Below, piece after piece: positions 17,821 to 27,169 of a DNA stretch of 64,000 bases. The notes under the pieces are model-generated. The model made no database searches, was not told where the DNA came from, and saw only the letters and a list, made by a program, of their open reading frames with translations. The DNA is from JABWCQ01 sp964587105. Lineage in GTDB: Bacteria; Electryoneota; RPQS01. How positions within the stretch are numbered: the first letter of the stretch is position 1; every line of letters starts with the position of its first letter. The translations under genes and the position numbers were made by a program. Location of the stretch: positions 1-64,000 of the forward strand of contig CAZPKG010000004.1 in the NCBI GenBank assembly GCA_964587105.1, written 5' to 3'.

Positions 17821-18963
17821 CTATTGCTGGTCCCGCTGGACTTCTACAGATTCAATTGCCATATTAAGGGGCAGGGTCATCAGAATCCGAATGATGTGCT
17901 CGTTCAGCCGGGTACCGCTGCCGACGATCTTGACGCCCGTCCGGCTCCAGATATCCTCAGCCAGCACCATACCTTCAATCAGATCCGACAGACGAACGCG
18001 TCGCGTAGCCTGGCCCTTGTGGAGTGGAGATGTTGCGAGCGTGGCATAGTTCTCGACTAAGCCGACGATCATCGGGTCGTACAGCGAACCGCGCCCGCGT
18101 CCAAGGATGTGAACCACGTCCTCGCGGCCTTTGGCCCCCGTATCAGTGATCATTTGAAAGGCGCCTGATACGCGCAAAATTCTTGATCCGAGTGGAATCT
18201 GATGCGCCACAAGATTCGTTGCGCCGGAGCCGTCAAAGTTTTCGAGATGATACTCGACAATCTTCGCGGCGGCGGCAAACACTGGAAACTGCCTCAAAAC
18301 TCGCGCGCCCAACATCGGATAGCGATCGTACATTGATTGCTCGTCCGGCGTGCGTTGTTCGCGCGGTGTGAACAAAATTTTATCCGGCAAACCGAGCTTG
18401 CCGATCTCGCGCATCCGCGCAGCGAGTTGCAAAGTGTTAAGCTCTTCGCCGCCCATGCCGAGATGCGAACCGATCCATAAACAGGCCTGCACCACGCGCT
18501 CAGCGCGATCACGATAATCCGGCATTCTAAGCGCCAGCAAATGCTCCATCATCTGAGCGAAGTCGTCCGCAGAATGTTTGAGCCACGTTCCCATGCCGTT
18601 GGCGCCTTGCCCCGGTGGAAGCGAGCACAAATTCGCGGGGCTTGCCAGAAGTGAAATCACCGAACGCAAATCGCTCATTGCAATCGTTGCCGATACGTCG
18701 CACATTAAACGTTCGCTCGGCCCCGTTCCGAATCCCAGAATCGGCAACATCAAAGTTGAGACGCGGTCAATGGCAATATGAGCTTCGTGATCAAGCGGCG
18801 CACCGATCACAATCACGGCAGGATCAAATTGTTTGATCGACAAATCCGGTTCACACCCGCGTCGAATGCACCGCACCTCAGCCGCTTGAATGACGGCTTC
18901 TGGAGCGTTACGCTCTTCGGTATTTAGCAAATATAGAACGCGTGATCTGAAATTGGAACCCAT
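17821..18963 (-). CDS. HD-GYP-like protein with degenerate catalytic motifs
   Basis: 380 residues, starting at the ATG sharing its A with the motB stop (TGATG at 18961-18965). Residues 1-115 look like a receiver-type fold without recognisable phospho-acceptor motifs. Residues about 135-330 follow the HD-GYP c-di-GMP phosphodiesterase domain, but key residues differ: the HDIGK motif reads REIGKLGLP (about 185-193) and the HHE..DGxGYP motif reads YHLENFDGSGATN (about 240). It is therefore probably not an active phosphodiesterase and may bind c-di-GMP or a partner instead. Coupling to motAB suggests a role in controlling the stator. Confidence 0.65.
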   Translation of the reverse strand: MGSNFRSRVLYLLNTEERNAPEAVIQAAEVRCIRRGCEPDLSIKQFDPAVIVIGAPLDHEAHIAIDRVSTLMLPILGFGTGPSERLMCDVSATIAMSDLRSVISLLASPANLCSLPPGQGANGMGTWLKHSADDFAQMMEHLLALRMPDYRDRAERVVQACLWIGSHLGMGGEELNTLQLAARMREIGKLGLPDKILFTPREQRTPDEQSMYDRYPMLGARVLRQFPVFAAAAKIVEYHLENFDGSGATNLVAHQIPLGSRILRVSGAFQMITDTGAKGREDVVHILGRGRGSLYDPMIVGLVENYATLATSPLHKGQATRRVRLSDLIEGMVLAEDIWSRTGVKIVGSGTRLNEHIIRILMTLPLNMAIESVEVQRDQQ

Positions 18964-19859
18964 CAGTGATCCTTCCCGCCCGTTGCCCACAGTGAAACTC
19001 GGTTCCGTTTGGGTTGCGTTTCCCCGGCTTTTGGAGCCTCTTCATTGTCGTCAATGCCCGCAAAGCCAATGCGTCCCAATGCGATGTCCATTCCTTGATC
19101 GGACACCAGCAACATCGAGATTCGGCGATTACGCGGATCACTCGGATCGTCAAAACGCGGACGACGATCCGCGAAACCACGCACCATTAAAATTTGATCA
19201 GGCGACAGTCCTGCGCCTTCCATAATCGAACGCGCTTGATTGGCGCGTTGCGTTGAAAGCTCCCAATTTGTCATTCCGCTGCCGTCCGTAAACGGCGCTG
19301 CGTCGGTGTGTCCCTCGACAATTATCTTGTTAGGCACCTTTTGATATTCAGCCGCGAGCGCACGAATCGCTTCCGCAAGTTTCGGTGAAAGATCCGCGCT
19401 GCCAGACGCGAAAAGCGGTTCGGATGCACTTTCATTAATTTCAACGCGCAATCCTTCGTGCGTGACTTCAACGGTGATCTGATCCTTCATTCCGGCCAAT
19501 GCTTCGCTCTGTTCAATAAACTCTTCCAGCTTTTCGGCCTCATTCTCAAGACCGGGGTCGGGCATCGCATACCGCTGCATGATTTGCGAGAGCTTTACAA
19601 CAGACTTTCCCGGCGCGTTGCTCACGGCTTCAGCGGGTCCGGCGCCTAACAGCGCTTTGCCGGTCGGGTCGCGAAAATATCCTCCGATGCCGCGCTTGAC
19701 GTCTTCCGATTGACCGAGAATCCACAGCACGATGAAAAGCGCCATCATCGCTGTAACGAAGTCTGCAAAAGCGACCTTCCACGCGCCGCCGTGATGGCCG
19801 TGTCCGTGTCCTTTCTTGACAATTCGTATGATCGGTGGATCGTTGTGCAGCTCTGCCAT
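18963..19859 (-). CDS. motB: Flagellar stator protein MotB
   Basis: 298 residues. A basic, His-rich N-terminus (GHGHGHHGG) leads into one membrane helix AWKVAFADFVTAMMALFIVLWIL with Asp33 as the proton- or sodium-binding acid conserved in MotB. A linker with a plug-like amphipathic segment (about 50-70) precedes an OmpA-like peptidoglycan-binding domain: FASGSADLSPK, IIVEGHTDAAPF, NWELSTQRANQARSIM and RNRRISMLL. The C-terminal 35 residues are an extra charged tail. Starts three bases after motA, consistent with stator coexpression. Confidence 0.92.
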   Translation of the reverse strand: MAELHNDPPIIRIVKKGHGHGHHGGAWKVAFADFVTAMMALFIVLWILGQSEDVKRGIGGYFRDPTGKALLGAGPAEAVSNAPGKSVVKLSQIMQRYAMPDPGLENEAEKLEEFIEQSEALAGMKDQITVEVTHEGLRVEINESASEPLFASGSADLSPKLAEAIRALAAEYQKVPNKIIVEGHTDAAPFTDGSGMTNWELSTQRANQARSIMEGAGLSPDQILMVRGFADRRPRFDDPSDPRNRRISMLLVSDQGMDIALGRIGFAGIDDNEEAPKAGETQPKRNRVSLWATGGKDH

Positions 19860-19862
19860 TGC

Positions 19863-20732
19863 TTAGCCGTGATTCTTGTTCTTGGCTTCCTTAAGCAGCT
19901 TCTCAGTCTCTTCAAAGCTCGGGCGATCCGCATGGAAGATTGATCGACGCGCAAATTCGACGGACACTGACGGCGCCATACCTTTCGCAAACGCGCTGAT
20001 TCCGGCTTTGATAACGTGCAGTAGGCGCGCGTTGTTACGGTTGCGTGCCTCAAGGTTTGAAGCCATCGGTGAAAAGAAACCGTAGGCGAAGAGCACACCC
20101 ATAAACGTTCCCACGAGCGCGGCGGCAACGTGGTGGCCCACGACAGCCGGATCGCCGTCAATGTGACCCATCGTGATAATAATACCAAGCACGGCAGCCA
20201 CAATTCCCAAACCGGGAAGTGCGTCAGCAACTTTTGAAATCACACCGGCGGTAATACCTGCTTCTTCGTGGTGCGAATCAATTTCCGCATCCATCAGCAT
20301 TTCGATTTCGTGCGGCGGTACTGACCCGGCTAAGAAAAGCTTGATAGTATCGCAGATATAAGCGAGCGCACCGTGATCGTGTTGGATTTTCGGGTACTTT
20401 TCAAATATCTTGCTCGTGTGCGGGTCGTTAACGTGCGATTCGAGCGCGATGATACCGTCTTTGCGGGCCATCTGAAACAGCTCGTTGAGCAATAGCAGCG
20501 TCTGTATGTAGGCGTCTTTCGACGGACCGGATTTACCGGTGAAGATCCCAATGATGTCGCCGACGAGCGCTTTTAACGTGGATACTGGCACCGAAATCAG
20601 CAGTCCGCCGATTGCTGCACCGAAAATCACAACGACTTCCGATGGCTGGACAAGCACGCCCATTTCGCCGCCTGCCATCATGAATCCGCCAATAACGCCG
20701 CCCAGGACGACTAAAATACCTACGATTGCCAT
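19863..20732 (-). CDS. motA: Flagellar stator protein MotA
   Basis: 289 residues, four membrane helices. N-terminal helices carry GILVVLGGVIGGFMMAGG and VVVIFGAAIGGLLISVP; a large cytoplasmic loop (about 65-165) holds charged torque-generating residues; later helices include ADALPGLGIVAAVLGIIITMGHIDGDP and AALVGTFMGVLFAYGFFSPMA, both typical of MotA. With MotB it forms the ion-driven stator of the flagellar motor. No other flagellar genes are in this window. The 115-base gap to the divergent addB probably holds promoters for both, but no convincing boxes were found. Confidence 0.92.
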   Translation of the reverse strand: MAIVGILVVLGGVIGGFMMAGGEMGVLVQPSEVVVIFGAAIGGLLISVPVSTLKALVGDIIGIFTGKSGPSKDAYIQTLLLLNELFQMARKDGIIALESHVNDPHTSKIFEKYPKIQHDHGALAYICDTIKLFLAGSVPPHEIEMLMDAEIDSHHEEAGITAGVISKVADALPGLGIVAAVLGIIITMGHIDGDPAVVGHHVAAALVGTFMGVLFAYGFFSPMASNLEARNRNNARLLHVIKAGISAFAKGMAPSVSVEFARRSIFHADRPSFEETEKLLKEAKNKNHG

Positions 20733-20847
20733 AGCGTCTTAGTAAGTAGCTTCAGTTCTTAGTAGTTTCGAGAAGTTCATCCGCAGCAAACCATCGCAAG
20801 CAGTGTGCCCTGAATATTGCTGCCCCGCACAAAGAATTTTTTAGCTT

Positions 20848-23800
20848 ATGCACGATTCAAGGATTGCGCCACAAACTCTCATCACGGGTCATCTTGCTTA
20901 TCTTGAACAACTACTTCCTGCGAGCGTCGTTGAGTTCAAGCAGAGTGACCCGCTTGCTGAAGTGTGGGTTATTGTTCCGAATCAACTGACCCGCTTGCAT
21001 CTTCGTCGCGTTCTGGCGAAGGCGCTCGGCACAGTCGCCAACGTCAGATTCATGACCGTGACGGACATGATGCACAAATTGGCGGAGCCGGTTGTGATGC
21101 GTGAAGGCTGGCGCACTCTGGGTGAATCCGTGGTCGATCCGCTGTACGCGGAAATCATTAATAGCGTAGCGGACAAATTGACATATCTAACTCCCGTTGC
21201 CAAGACGCGTGGTTTTCGCAGTGCACTGATGCGTACGCGGCAGGAGTTGATTCTTAATAACATCGATCCACAGAGCTTGGGGCAGGTTCAGCTTAGAGAG
21301 CGCGAGCGCGCCGCCAAAGTGCGGGACTTAATTCTCCTGCTGACGGCAACTGACGGTTTCTTGTCGAATCAAATGCTTCACGACAGCGCATCGCTGCAAA
21401 CGTTGGCTCTGCGCTCAGTCAGCGACGACCGTCAGCATTTGCCACCGACAATATTCTACGCATTATATGATCTCGCGCCATTAACCCGCTCTATTTTGCA
21501 AACAGTTGTTGGCGCAACCGAAGCGCGCGCGTTTCTCCCGTGGCAGCCTGACCAACCCAATTACCGGTTCACAGACTCGCTCTGCCGTTGGTATCAGGGC
21601 TGCGGTTTCATTCACTCGGCACAATCCGAAGCAGAATTAGACTATGCGCCGATTAGGTTTGTCAGCGCTCCCAAAGACAGCGCGGTCGCCACGGAGATAA
21701 TTCGGGACATTATATACACCGACGAAATAGAGCGCGGCGACGTTGCAGTGATCTTGCCCAACGGCGGATCGCTGCTTGCCTCTGTGCTCGAAAGCCGCTG
21801 CCGCACAAGCGGCTTAGCCCCGTATATCTACCAAGCCAAGACACTTGGACAGACGGCGTCCGGTCGAGGTTTCGCGGCGTTGGCGAAACTACTCAGCGGC
21901 GAATTTACACTCGCGCAAGTCTGTACCTTTTTGCAAACCGCGCCGCTTTCGCAGCCTGCGGGTTCAATGACGAACGAGTGGTGCCGTATCGCGCAAGAGT
22001 CGCTCGTACTCTCAGGCGAAAACGAATGGCGTCAGCGTATCACGCGCTTGCTGGGTAAGCTCGAGCGCCACGCCGATCGGCTTGCCGATAAGGAGGATGA
22101 TGAAGTCACGCTTACAACGCTTACTAAGCGGATCGAAAACGGCCGCGCGTTGCTTGGTTTTCTCGAAGAACTCTTTGCACTCGTCCGCAATTTGCGAGCG
22201 GAAGAAAATTGGCAGTCAGCGATTTCGCGCGTCTGGGAATACTATCGCAGTCACATTGAAATGAATGAAGAGTTTACCGATCTGACCATGCAGCTTGAAC
22301 AAGCGAGCCTGCTGGATCAAGCGCACATCAGACTCACATGGTCAGGACTATCCGACTTCATTCTGGCGACACTCGAAACGCCAGGTATGCGCACCGGAAC
22401 GTTCGGCGTAAGCACTCCGCTGATTGCCCCCCGCGAGCAAAGTATTGGTGCATCTTTCGCTCATGTTTGCCTACCCGGTTTCAATGAGGGCACAATTCCG
22501 CGGATGCAACGGCAAGATCCGCTTCTACTTGACGGCGACCGTAGTGATATTAATGATACTCTTAAAAGCGCGTTGCCATTATCGTCCGATAGTCAGGAGC
22601 GCGAACGCTTCCTATTAGAGATGCAACTTCGCTCAGCGCGAAAGGGCATTACAATTTATGCGGCTCGCGCGGATTCCGACGGCAGGCCGCAGCTCTATTC
22701 GCCGTACATTGCGGAATTGACGGCAAAACGACAGAAGGAACCTGAGTTAACCGAAGACACGGAAACATTTTTCGCATCGTCGCCGAATCGCATCGTCGCC
22801 GCACATCCGCTTGCCGCAACCTCGCCGGATCGTGCGATTAATGAAAGCGAATATAACCGAGCGATACTGGGGCAAAGCGCGTCACTCGCGCACTTACATT
22901 TGTCACCCGCGTTCACAAATGCAATAGCCGTTGAGAACGCGCGTTTCAACGATAAACATTTTGGAAAATTTGACGGGCGGCTGCAAAACCCCGGAGTTTG
23001 CCAAGACATCGCGCATCGGTTCTCACCTGAGCAGCCGATCGCCGCGACAAGTCTTGAAGAATACTGGAAGTGCCCTTTTAGATACCTTGTGCTCAAACAA
23101 TGGGAAGCATATGCACCTGAAGAACTTGACGCACTTAAACCTGTCACAGGTCGCGAGCGCGGCTTGCTCTTCCACTCTATTTTGCAGCGCTATCACGGTG
23201 ATCGCATTGACCTTCCGATTACACGTGAGAATTATTCACTTGACAATCTCCACAACATCGCACGGGGCACGTTAGCAGATTATGCACGCAACAACCCGGT
23301 CGGTCCCCGCTTCAGTTTGAAAACTCTTGAACGTGATGTCATCGATACGCTCACAACGTATTACGAAGAACTGTTGTCGGTCGGTGGGACATGGCGCACA
23401 CGTTATGTGGAGGTGAGCTTTGGGCACAACGATGATCCGTTCCCGTCCGCCGTGCAATTCAGTGCAGAAGCTTCGCGCTTCATCCGCTTCAAGGGTCGTG
23501 TCGATCGCTGGGACAGCGATGAAAGCGGAACGCACGTCGCTATTACTGATTACAAAAGTGGAAAAGGGCCGCAAAAGCGCTCGCGGGGAAGTGAACGGCG
23601 TTTGCAGCTAAGTGTATATCATCTACTTGCCAAGAGCAGCGCGCCCGACGCCGCAGTGTCAAGCCGATACATTTATCTTGAACTGGACAAGAATCGCGTT
23701 GTAAACTTCGACGACAAAAATGACTCTGCGCTAAATGTCGCGCTGAATTTACAAGCAGATATACGTAACGGTATCTTCATTCCTGATCCGTCGGAACAGG

Positions 23801-23955
23801 ATCCGTCTGTCTGCAAATACTGTACAGCCAAGCTTGCCTGCGGCTCGCAACGCCACTCGGGCAAAGAGCTAAGTCCAAACTCCGTCTCCGACATGCACAC
23901 TGAACGTATGAACGCGGACGATACTATAGACTTCGGGGATGACGACGATGAGTGA
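20848..23955 (+). CDS. addB: AddB-type helicase-nuclease subunit B
   Basis: 1035 residues. The N-terminal part is a UvrD-like fold without a Walker A P-loop (an inactivated helicase). The C-terminal part is a PD-(D/E)xK nuclease: RGLLFHSILQRYHGD (motif with His), then ITDYKSGKGPQ (Asp and Lys of DYK) and RRLQLSVYHLLA. Cysteines at residue 742 (WKCPFRYL) and about 989-997 (CKYCTAKLAC) match the iron-sulphur cluster of AddB that pins the nuclease domain. AddAB resects double-strand breaks for RecA. Its stop overlaps the start of addA. Confidence 0.85.
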   Translation: MHDSRIAPQTLITGHLAYLEQLLPASVVEFKQSDPLAEVWVIVPNQLTRLHLRRVLAKALGTVANVRFMTVTDMMHKLAEPVVMREGWRTLGESVVDPLYAEIINSVADKLTYLTPVAKTRGFRSALMRTRQELILNNIDPQSLGQVQLRERERAAKVRDLILLLTATDGFLSNQMLHDSASLQTLALRSVSDDRQHLPPTIFYALYDLAPLTRSILQTVVGATEARAFLPWQPDQPNYRFTDSLCRWYQGCGFIHSAQSEAELDYAPIRFVSAPKDSAVATEIIRDIIYTDEIERGDVAVILPNGGSLLASVLESRCRTSGLAPYIYQAKTLGQTASGRGFAALAKLLSGEFTLAQVCTFLQTAPLSQPAGSMTNEWCRIAQESLVLSGENEWRQRITRLLGKLERHADRLADKEDDEVTLTTLTKRIENGRALLGFLEELFALVRNLRAEENWQSAISRVWEYYRSHIEMNEEFTDLTMQLEQASLLDQAHIRLTWSGLSDFILATLETPGMRTGTFGVSTPLIAPREQSIGASFAHVCLPGFNEGTIPRMQRQDPLLLDGDRSDINDTLKSALPLSSDSQERERFLLEMQLRSARKGITIYAARADSDGRPQLYSPYIAELTAKRQKEPELTEDTETFFASSPNRIVAAHPLAATSPDRAINESEYNRAILGQSASLAHLHLSPAFTNAIAVENARFNDKHFGKFDGRLQNPGVCQDIAHRFSPEQPIAATSLEEYWKCPFRYLVLKQWEAYAPEELDALKPVTGRERGLLFHSILQRYHGDRIDLPITRENYSLDNLHNIARGTLADYARNNPVGPRFSLKTLERDVIDTLTTYYEELLSVGGTWRTRYVEVSFGHNDDPFPSAVQFSAEASRFIRFKGRVDRWDSDESGTHVAITDYKSGKGPQKRSRGSERRLQLSVYHLLAKSSAPDAAVSSRYIYLELDKNRVVNFDDKNDSALNVALNLQADIRNGIFIPDPSEQDPSVCKYCTAKLACGSQRHSGKELSPNSVSDMHTERMNADDTIDFGDDDDE

Positions 23956-26900
23956 CCAACACGCGCGCACAGTTGCAGTTTCTGACTTTGCACAGACAAT
24001 GCTTGTCGAAGCGGGGGCAGGCACTGGCAAAACAACTTTGCTCGTGAATCGCATCTGTGCGCTAATAGAATCCGGCGTGGCCGCTGAGAAGATTGCAGCC
24101 GTCACATTTACCGTAAAAGCTGCCGGCGAGCTGAAACAGCGTTTGCGTACCAAGCTAAAGGAAATAGACTCGGCGAACTCGAAACTCGCTTTGCAGAATC
24201 TTGATCGCATGACAGTAAACACGATTCACGGCTTGGCTTCGGAAATTCTGCGCACGCTTCCCGTTGAAGCGAAGTTGCCGCCAGAGTTTCTCGCGCTTGA
24301 TGAACTTCAGCAATCCGCTGCTGTCACAGAATTTCGTACCGACTGGCTGATGCGCGCGTTGGATGACAACTTGCCGAAGTCACTTGAACTTGCAGACGCC
24401 CTGGGACTTGATTTATTGCGGTCTGAAAAAAAAGGTTTGGCAAAACTCTTCGACGTCTTGAACCGCTCTCAGGTTGATTTGAATGATGTGACGACCGGAG
24501 AAGCAGAAGCAACTGAGATTGTACCGCTTGTGTCAGCGATCAAATTGCAAATAGACCAGCTTGCCCAACTTGCTCTGCACTGCAAGAAACAGGATGACCT
24601 TCTCTATATGATCATCAAAGAACTTGTGAATTGGATTAACCGGATTCCAGTTCACATATTCAGTCGCGAAGGGATAAACTGGATTGCCGAGGCAAAAGTC
24701 GGTAGCTCTTCGAGCGGAAACAAAACCAAATGGTCATCCCAAGAGGCGCTTGAAGATGCGCGTGAACATAGCGCTGCGCTCGAATCAACCATCGACGAGT
24801 TGAGGCAGCTAATAACCAGCCTTGTGTGCAACGACATCATAAAGTGGTTGAAGCCTGCGGTAGCGGAATTTCGCCAACAGTTGCGCGACAACGGCACAAT
24901 CGGATTTGATGATCTGCTGATTCTCTGCCGAGACATGCTACGCGACTCAAAGGTGGCACGGGATTACTTCAAACGCCGCTATCGCCACGTTCACATTGAC
25001 GAGTTTCAAGACACGGATTCAATTCAAGTTGAGATACTGTTTTTTCTTTGTGAAGCCGAAGGGGCGCACGCAAACAAGTGGCAGGAAGTGGAGTTAACAC
25101 AGGGCAAACTCTTTGTTGTCGGCGACCCAAAACAATCCATCTACCGTTTTCGCGGTGCCGACGTCCGGATTTACAATCGCGTTGCTCAAATTATTGAAGC
25201 AAAAGGCAAGAAGCTCAACATCAGCCGCAATTTCCGTAGTCGTCCCTCAATCCTAAGTGAAGTTAACGAGATCTTTGCGCCGGTCATGCAAGGCAAGACT
25301 GACGACGAAGCTGACTATATCGCGCTTGAACCCTTCGAACACTCGCAAGATGATCCAACAGCGGTGGAGGTGCTTCTTCCGCCCAGCTCCTATGATGTAG
25401 GCAATTGCAATGCAAATCAGTCTGCAATATTTGAAGCGGTGGCAATTGCAAAACACATTGCAGACCTGAAAAAGCGGGTCAGCAACTTCAGCTATTCGGA
25501 TGTTGCAATCCTCATGCGCAGCGGAACGAAGGTCGCGCACTTGCAGGATGCGCTGAGCGCTCGCGGTATTCCGTTCATAAGTTTTATGAACAGCGCGTTC
25601 ACCAGTCGCGTTGAAATTGAATCCCTGATCACGATTCTCACCTCTATTGCCAACCCACAACACACCGTAGCAACTATCGGCGCGCTCCGCTCGCCGTGGT
25701 TCGCTATCTCGGACGATGAGCTTAGTGCTTATAAACTTGCGGGAAAGAGCTTTGTTTACACTGATGTCATGGAAGCCGATGATCCGGTGGGAACAGTATT
25801 GCTCAAACTTCGCAAGTGGCACGCTCGCGGAAAGCATGTGGAGCCTTCAGCATTAATCGAAGAGCTTATATCCGTATTCCCAATTGACATTATCTATGGA
25901 CTGAAATCTGAGGGCGTGTTGCGCGTCCAGAATATTCAAACAGTGTGTGAACTTGTCCGGCGCTTGGAGCAGAGTGGAGTAATGTCCTTGAGTGCAGTGG
26001 TTGAGCGCATCTCTGATATAAAACGACTGGTACAGAGCACCGAACTTGAAGCGCGTGACGAAAGTCTTGACGCTGTGCAGATTCTGACGCTGCACAAATC
26101 AAAAGGTCTTGAATTTAGATACGTCTATTTGTACAACTATTCGGAAAAAGACCGCGCTGCTGGCGAATGGCTGCTCCGTAAGAGTCTTGATGGCACGCCG
26201 CATCAGCTTGGTATCAGCGGAGAGAACAAGTTCCGAACGCGCAATTGGGACTCGATTAAAGACGCGAATAAGTCCGCCGAAAACGCAGAACTGCAACGAT
26301 TGCTTTATGTGGGAATGACTCGGGCAAAAGACAAACTTGTATTGCCATTGTGTTGGTCGAGGTCCGGTAAGCAGCCTTCAATTCCGGCAGCTTTGAAAGC
26401 GCGCTATCAACTCGACGAATTGAATCGTCCGACCGTGACAAACACCGGCGCGATCTCCACAATCGCTGAAGAGACGAAGAAATGCAGGTTCAATTCGCTC
26501 GCAACAAAGCCCGCTGAAGCTCGCGGCAACCCCGAAATAGATGTTGAAAACTATCACGCTTGGCAAGCAGCTCTCGCAACACGGATCAGAACTCTGAACA
26601 TCGTGGCTCCTCACGACGAAGAAGCTGAAACGGAAGTGGATTGGAGCCGAGTACGCGCCCGCAAGATCGGCACGTTTGTCCATTCTGTTCTCGAGCAATC
26701 GGCCAAAGGCAAACCACTCGCAGAAGCTAAGCAGCTTGCCGCACGTAGCCTGAGCGTGAGCCCGGATGAAGAACTCGAGGCGATGGAAATCATTCAGAAA
26801 GTCTTGCAGTCGAATCTGTTCACGGTGGAGCTTCAAACGGCGCGCCGCATTATTACCGAGCTTCCAATAATTGAAGACCAAGCGAACTATGTCGCGGCGA

Positions 26901-27115
26901 AATTCGTTGACTTGATGTTTGAGACGATGAACGGAGACTGGATTCTCGTTGATTACAAAACTGACGACATTCCGGACGAAGCGGTGAATGACCGGAAAGA
27001 GCACCATCGCCGACAACTTGAAGAGTACGGACAGATGTTCGCTCGGCTCATGGGCAAGCCACCGAAAGAGTCGCGAGTGTATTTCCTGCGACCCAACCGC
27101 ATGGTCAATCTGTAA
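23948..27115 (+). CDS. addA: AddA-type UvrD helicase-nuclease subunit A
   Basis: Superfamily 1 helicase of about 1055 residues. Start ATG 23948 is favoured by spacing to GGGG (23934-23937); ATG 23939 in the same frame is possible. Motifs: Walker A EAGAGTGKTTLL near the N-terminus, Walker B/II HIDEFQDTDSIQ, III LFVVGDPKQSIYRFRGAD, IV NFRSRP, V LTLHKSKGLEF and VI LLYVGMTRAKDKL. The C-terminal PD-(D/E)xK domain has GTFVHSVLEQ and GDWILVDYKTDD. The gene overlaps addB by 8 bases, so the two subunits are coupled. It unwinds and degrades broken DNA ends. Confidence 0.9.
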   Translation: MSDQHARTVAVSDFAQTMLVEAGAGTGKTTLLVNRICALIESGVAAEKIAAVTFTVKAAGELKQRLRTKLKEIDSANSKLALQNLDRMTVNTIHGLASEILRTLPVEAKLPPEFLALDELQQSAAVTEFRTDWLMRALDDNLPKSLELADALGLDLLRSEKKGLAKLFDVLNRSQVDLNDVTTGEAEATEIVPLVSAIKLQIDQLAQLALHCKKQDDLLYMIIKELVNWINRIPVHIFSREGINWIAEAKVGSSSSGNKTKWSSQEALEDAREHSAALESTIDELRQLITSLVCNDIIKWLKPAVAEFRQQLRDNGTIGFDDLLILCRDMLRDSKVARDYFKRRYRHVHIDEFQDTDSIQVEILFFLCEAEGAHANKWQEVELTQGKLFVVGDPKQSIYRFRGADVRIYNRVAQIIEAKGKKLNISRNFRSRPSILSEVNEIFAPVMQGKTDDEADYIALEPFEHSQDDPTAVEVLLPPSSYDVGNCNANQSAIFEAVAIAKHIADLKKRVSNFSYSDVAILMRSGTKVAHLQDALSARGIPFISFMNSAFTSRVEIESLITILTSIANPQHTVATIGALRSPWFAISDDELSAYKLAGKSFVYTDVMEADDPVGTVLLKLRKWHARGKHVEPSALIEELISVFPIDIIYGLKSEGVLRVQNIQTVCELVRRLEQSGVMSLSAVVERISDIKRLVQSTELEARDESLDAVQILTLHKSKGLEFRYVYLYNYSEKDRAAGEWLLRKSLDGTPHQLGISGENKFRTRNWDSIKDANKSAENAELQRLLYVGMTRAKDKLVLPLCWSRSGKQPSIPAALKARYQLDELNRPTVTNTGAISTIAEETKKCRFNSLATKPAEARGNPEIDVENYHAWQAALATRIRTLNIVAPHDEEAETEVDWSRVRARKIGTFVHSVLEQSAKGKPLAEAKQLAARSLSVSPDEELEAMEIIQKVLQSNLFTVELQTARRIITELPIIEDQANYVAAKFVDLMFETMNGDWILVDYKTDDIPDEAVNDRKEHHRRQLEEYGQMFARLMGKPPKESRVYFLRPNRMVNL

Positions 27116-27148
27116 AACAAAGAGGCCGATGCTCGCGCATCGGCCTCT
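27116..27148 (-). terminator. Terminator between convergent genes
   Basis: A perfect 12-base stem (27121-27132 and 27137-27148) with a 4-base loop. The T-rich tail (TTGTTTT) lies on the minus strand, so it mainly serves the minus-strand secreted-protein gene, but can stop both directions. Confidence 0.8.
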
Positions 27149-27169
27149 GAAGTTGCGGTAAGAAATGGG

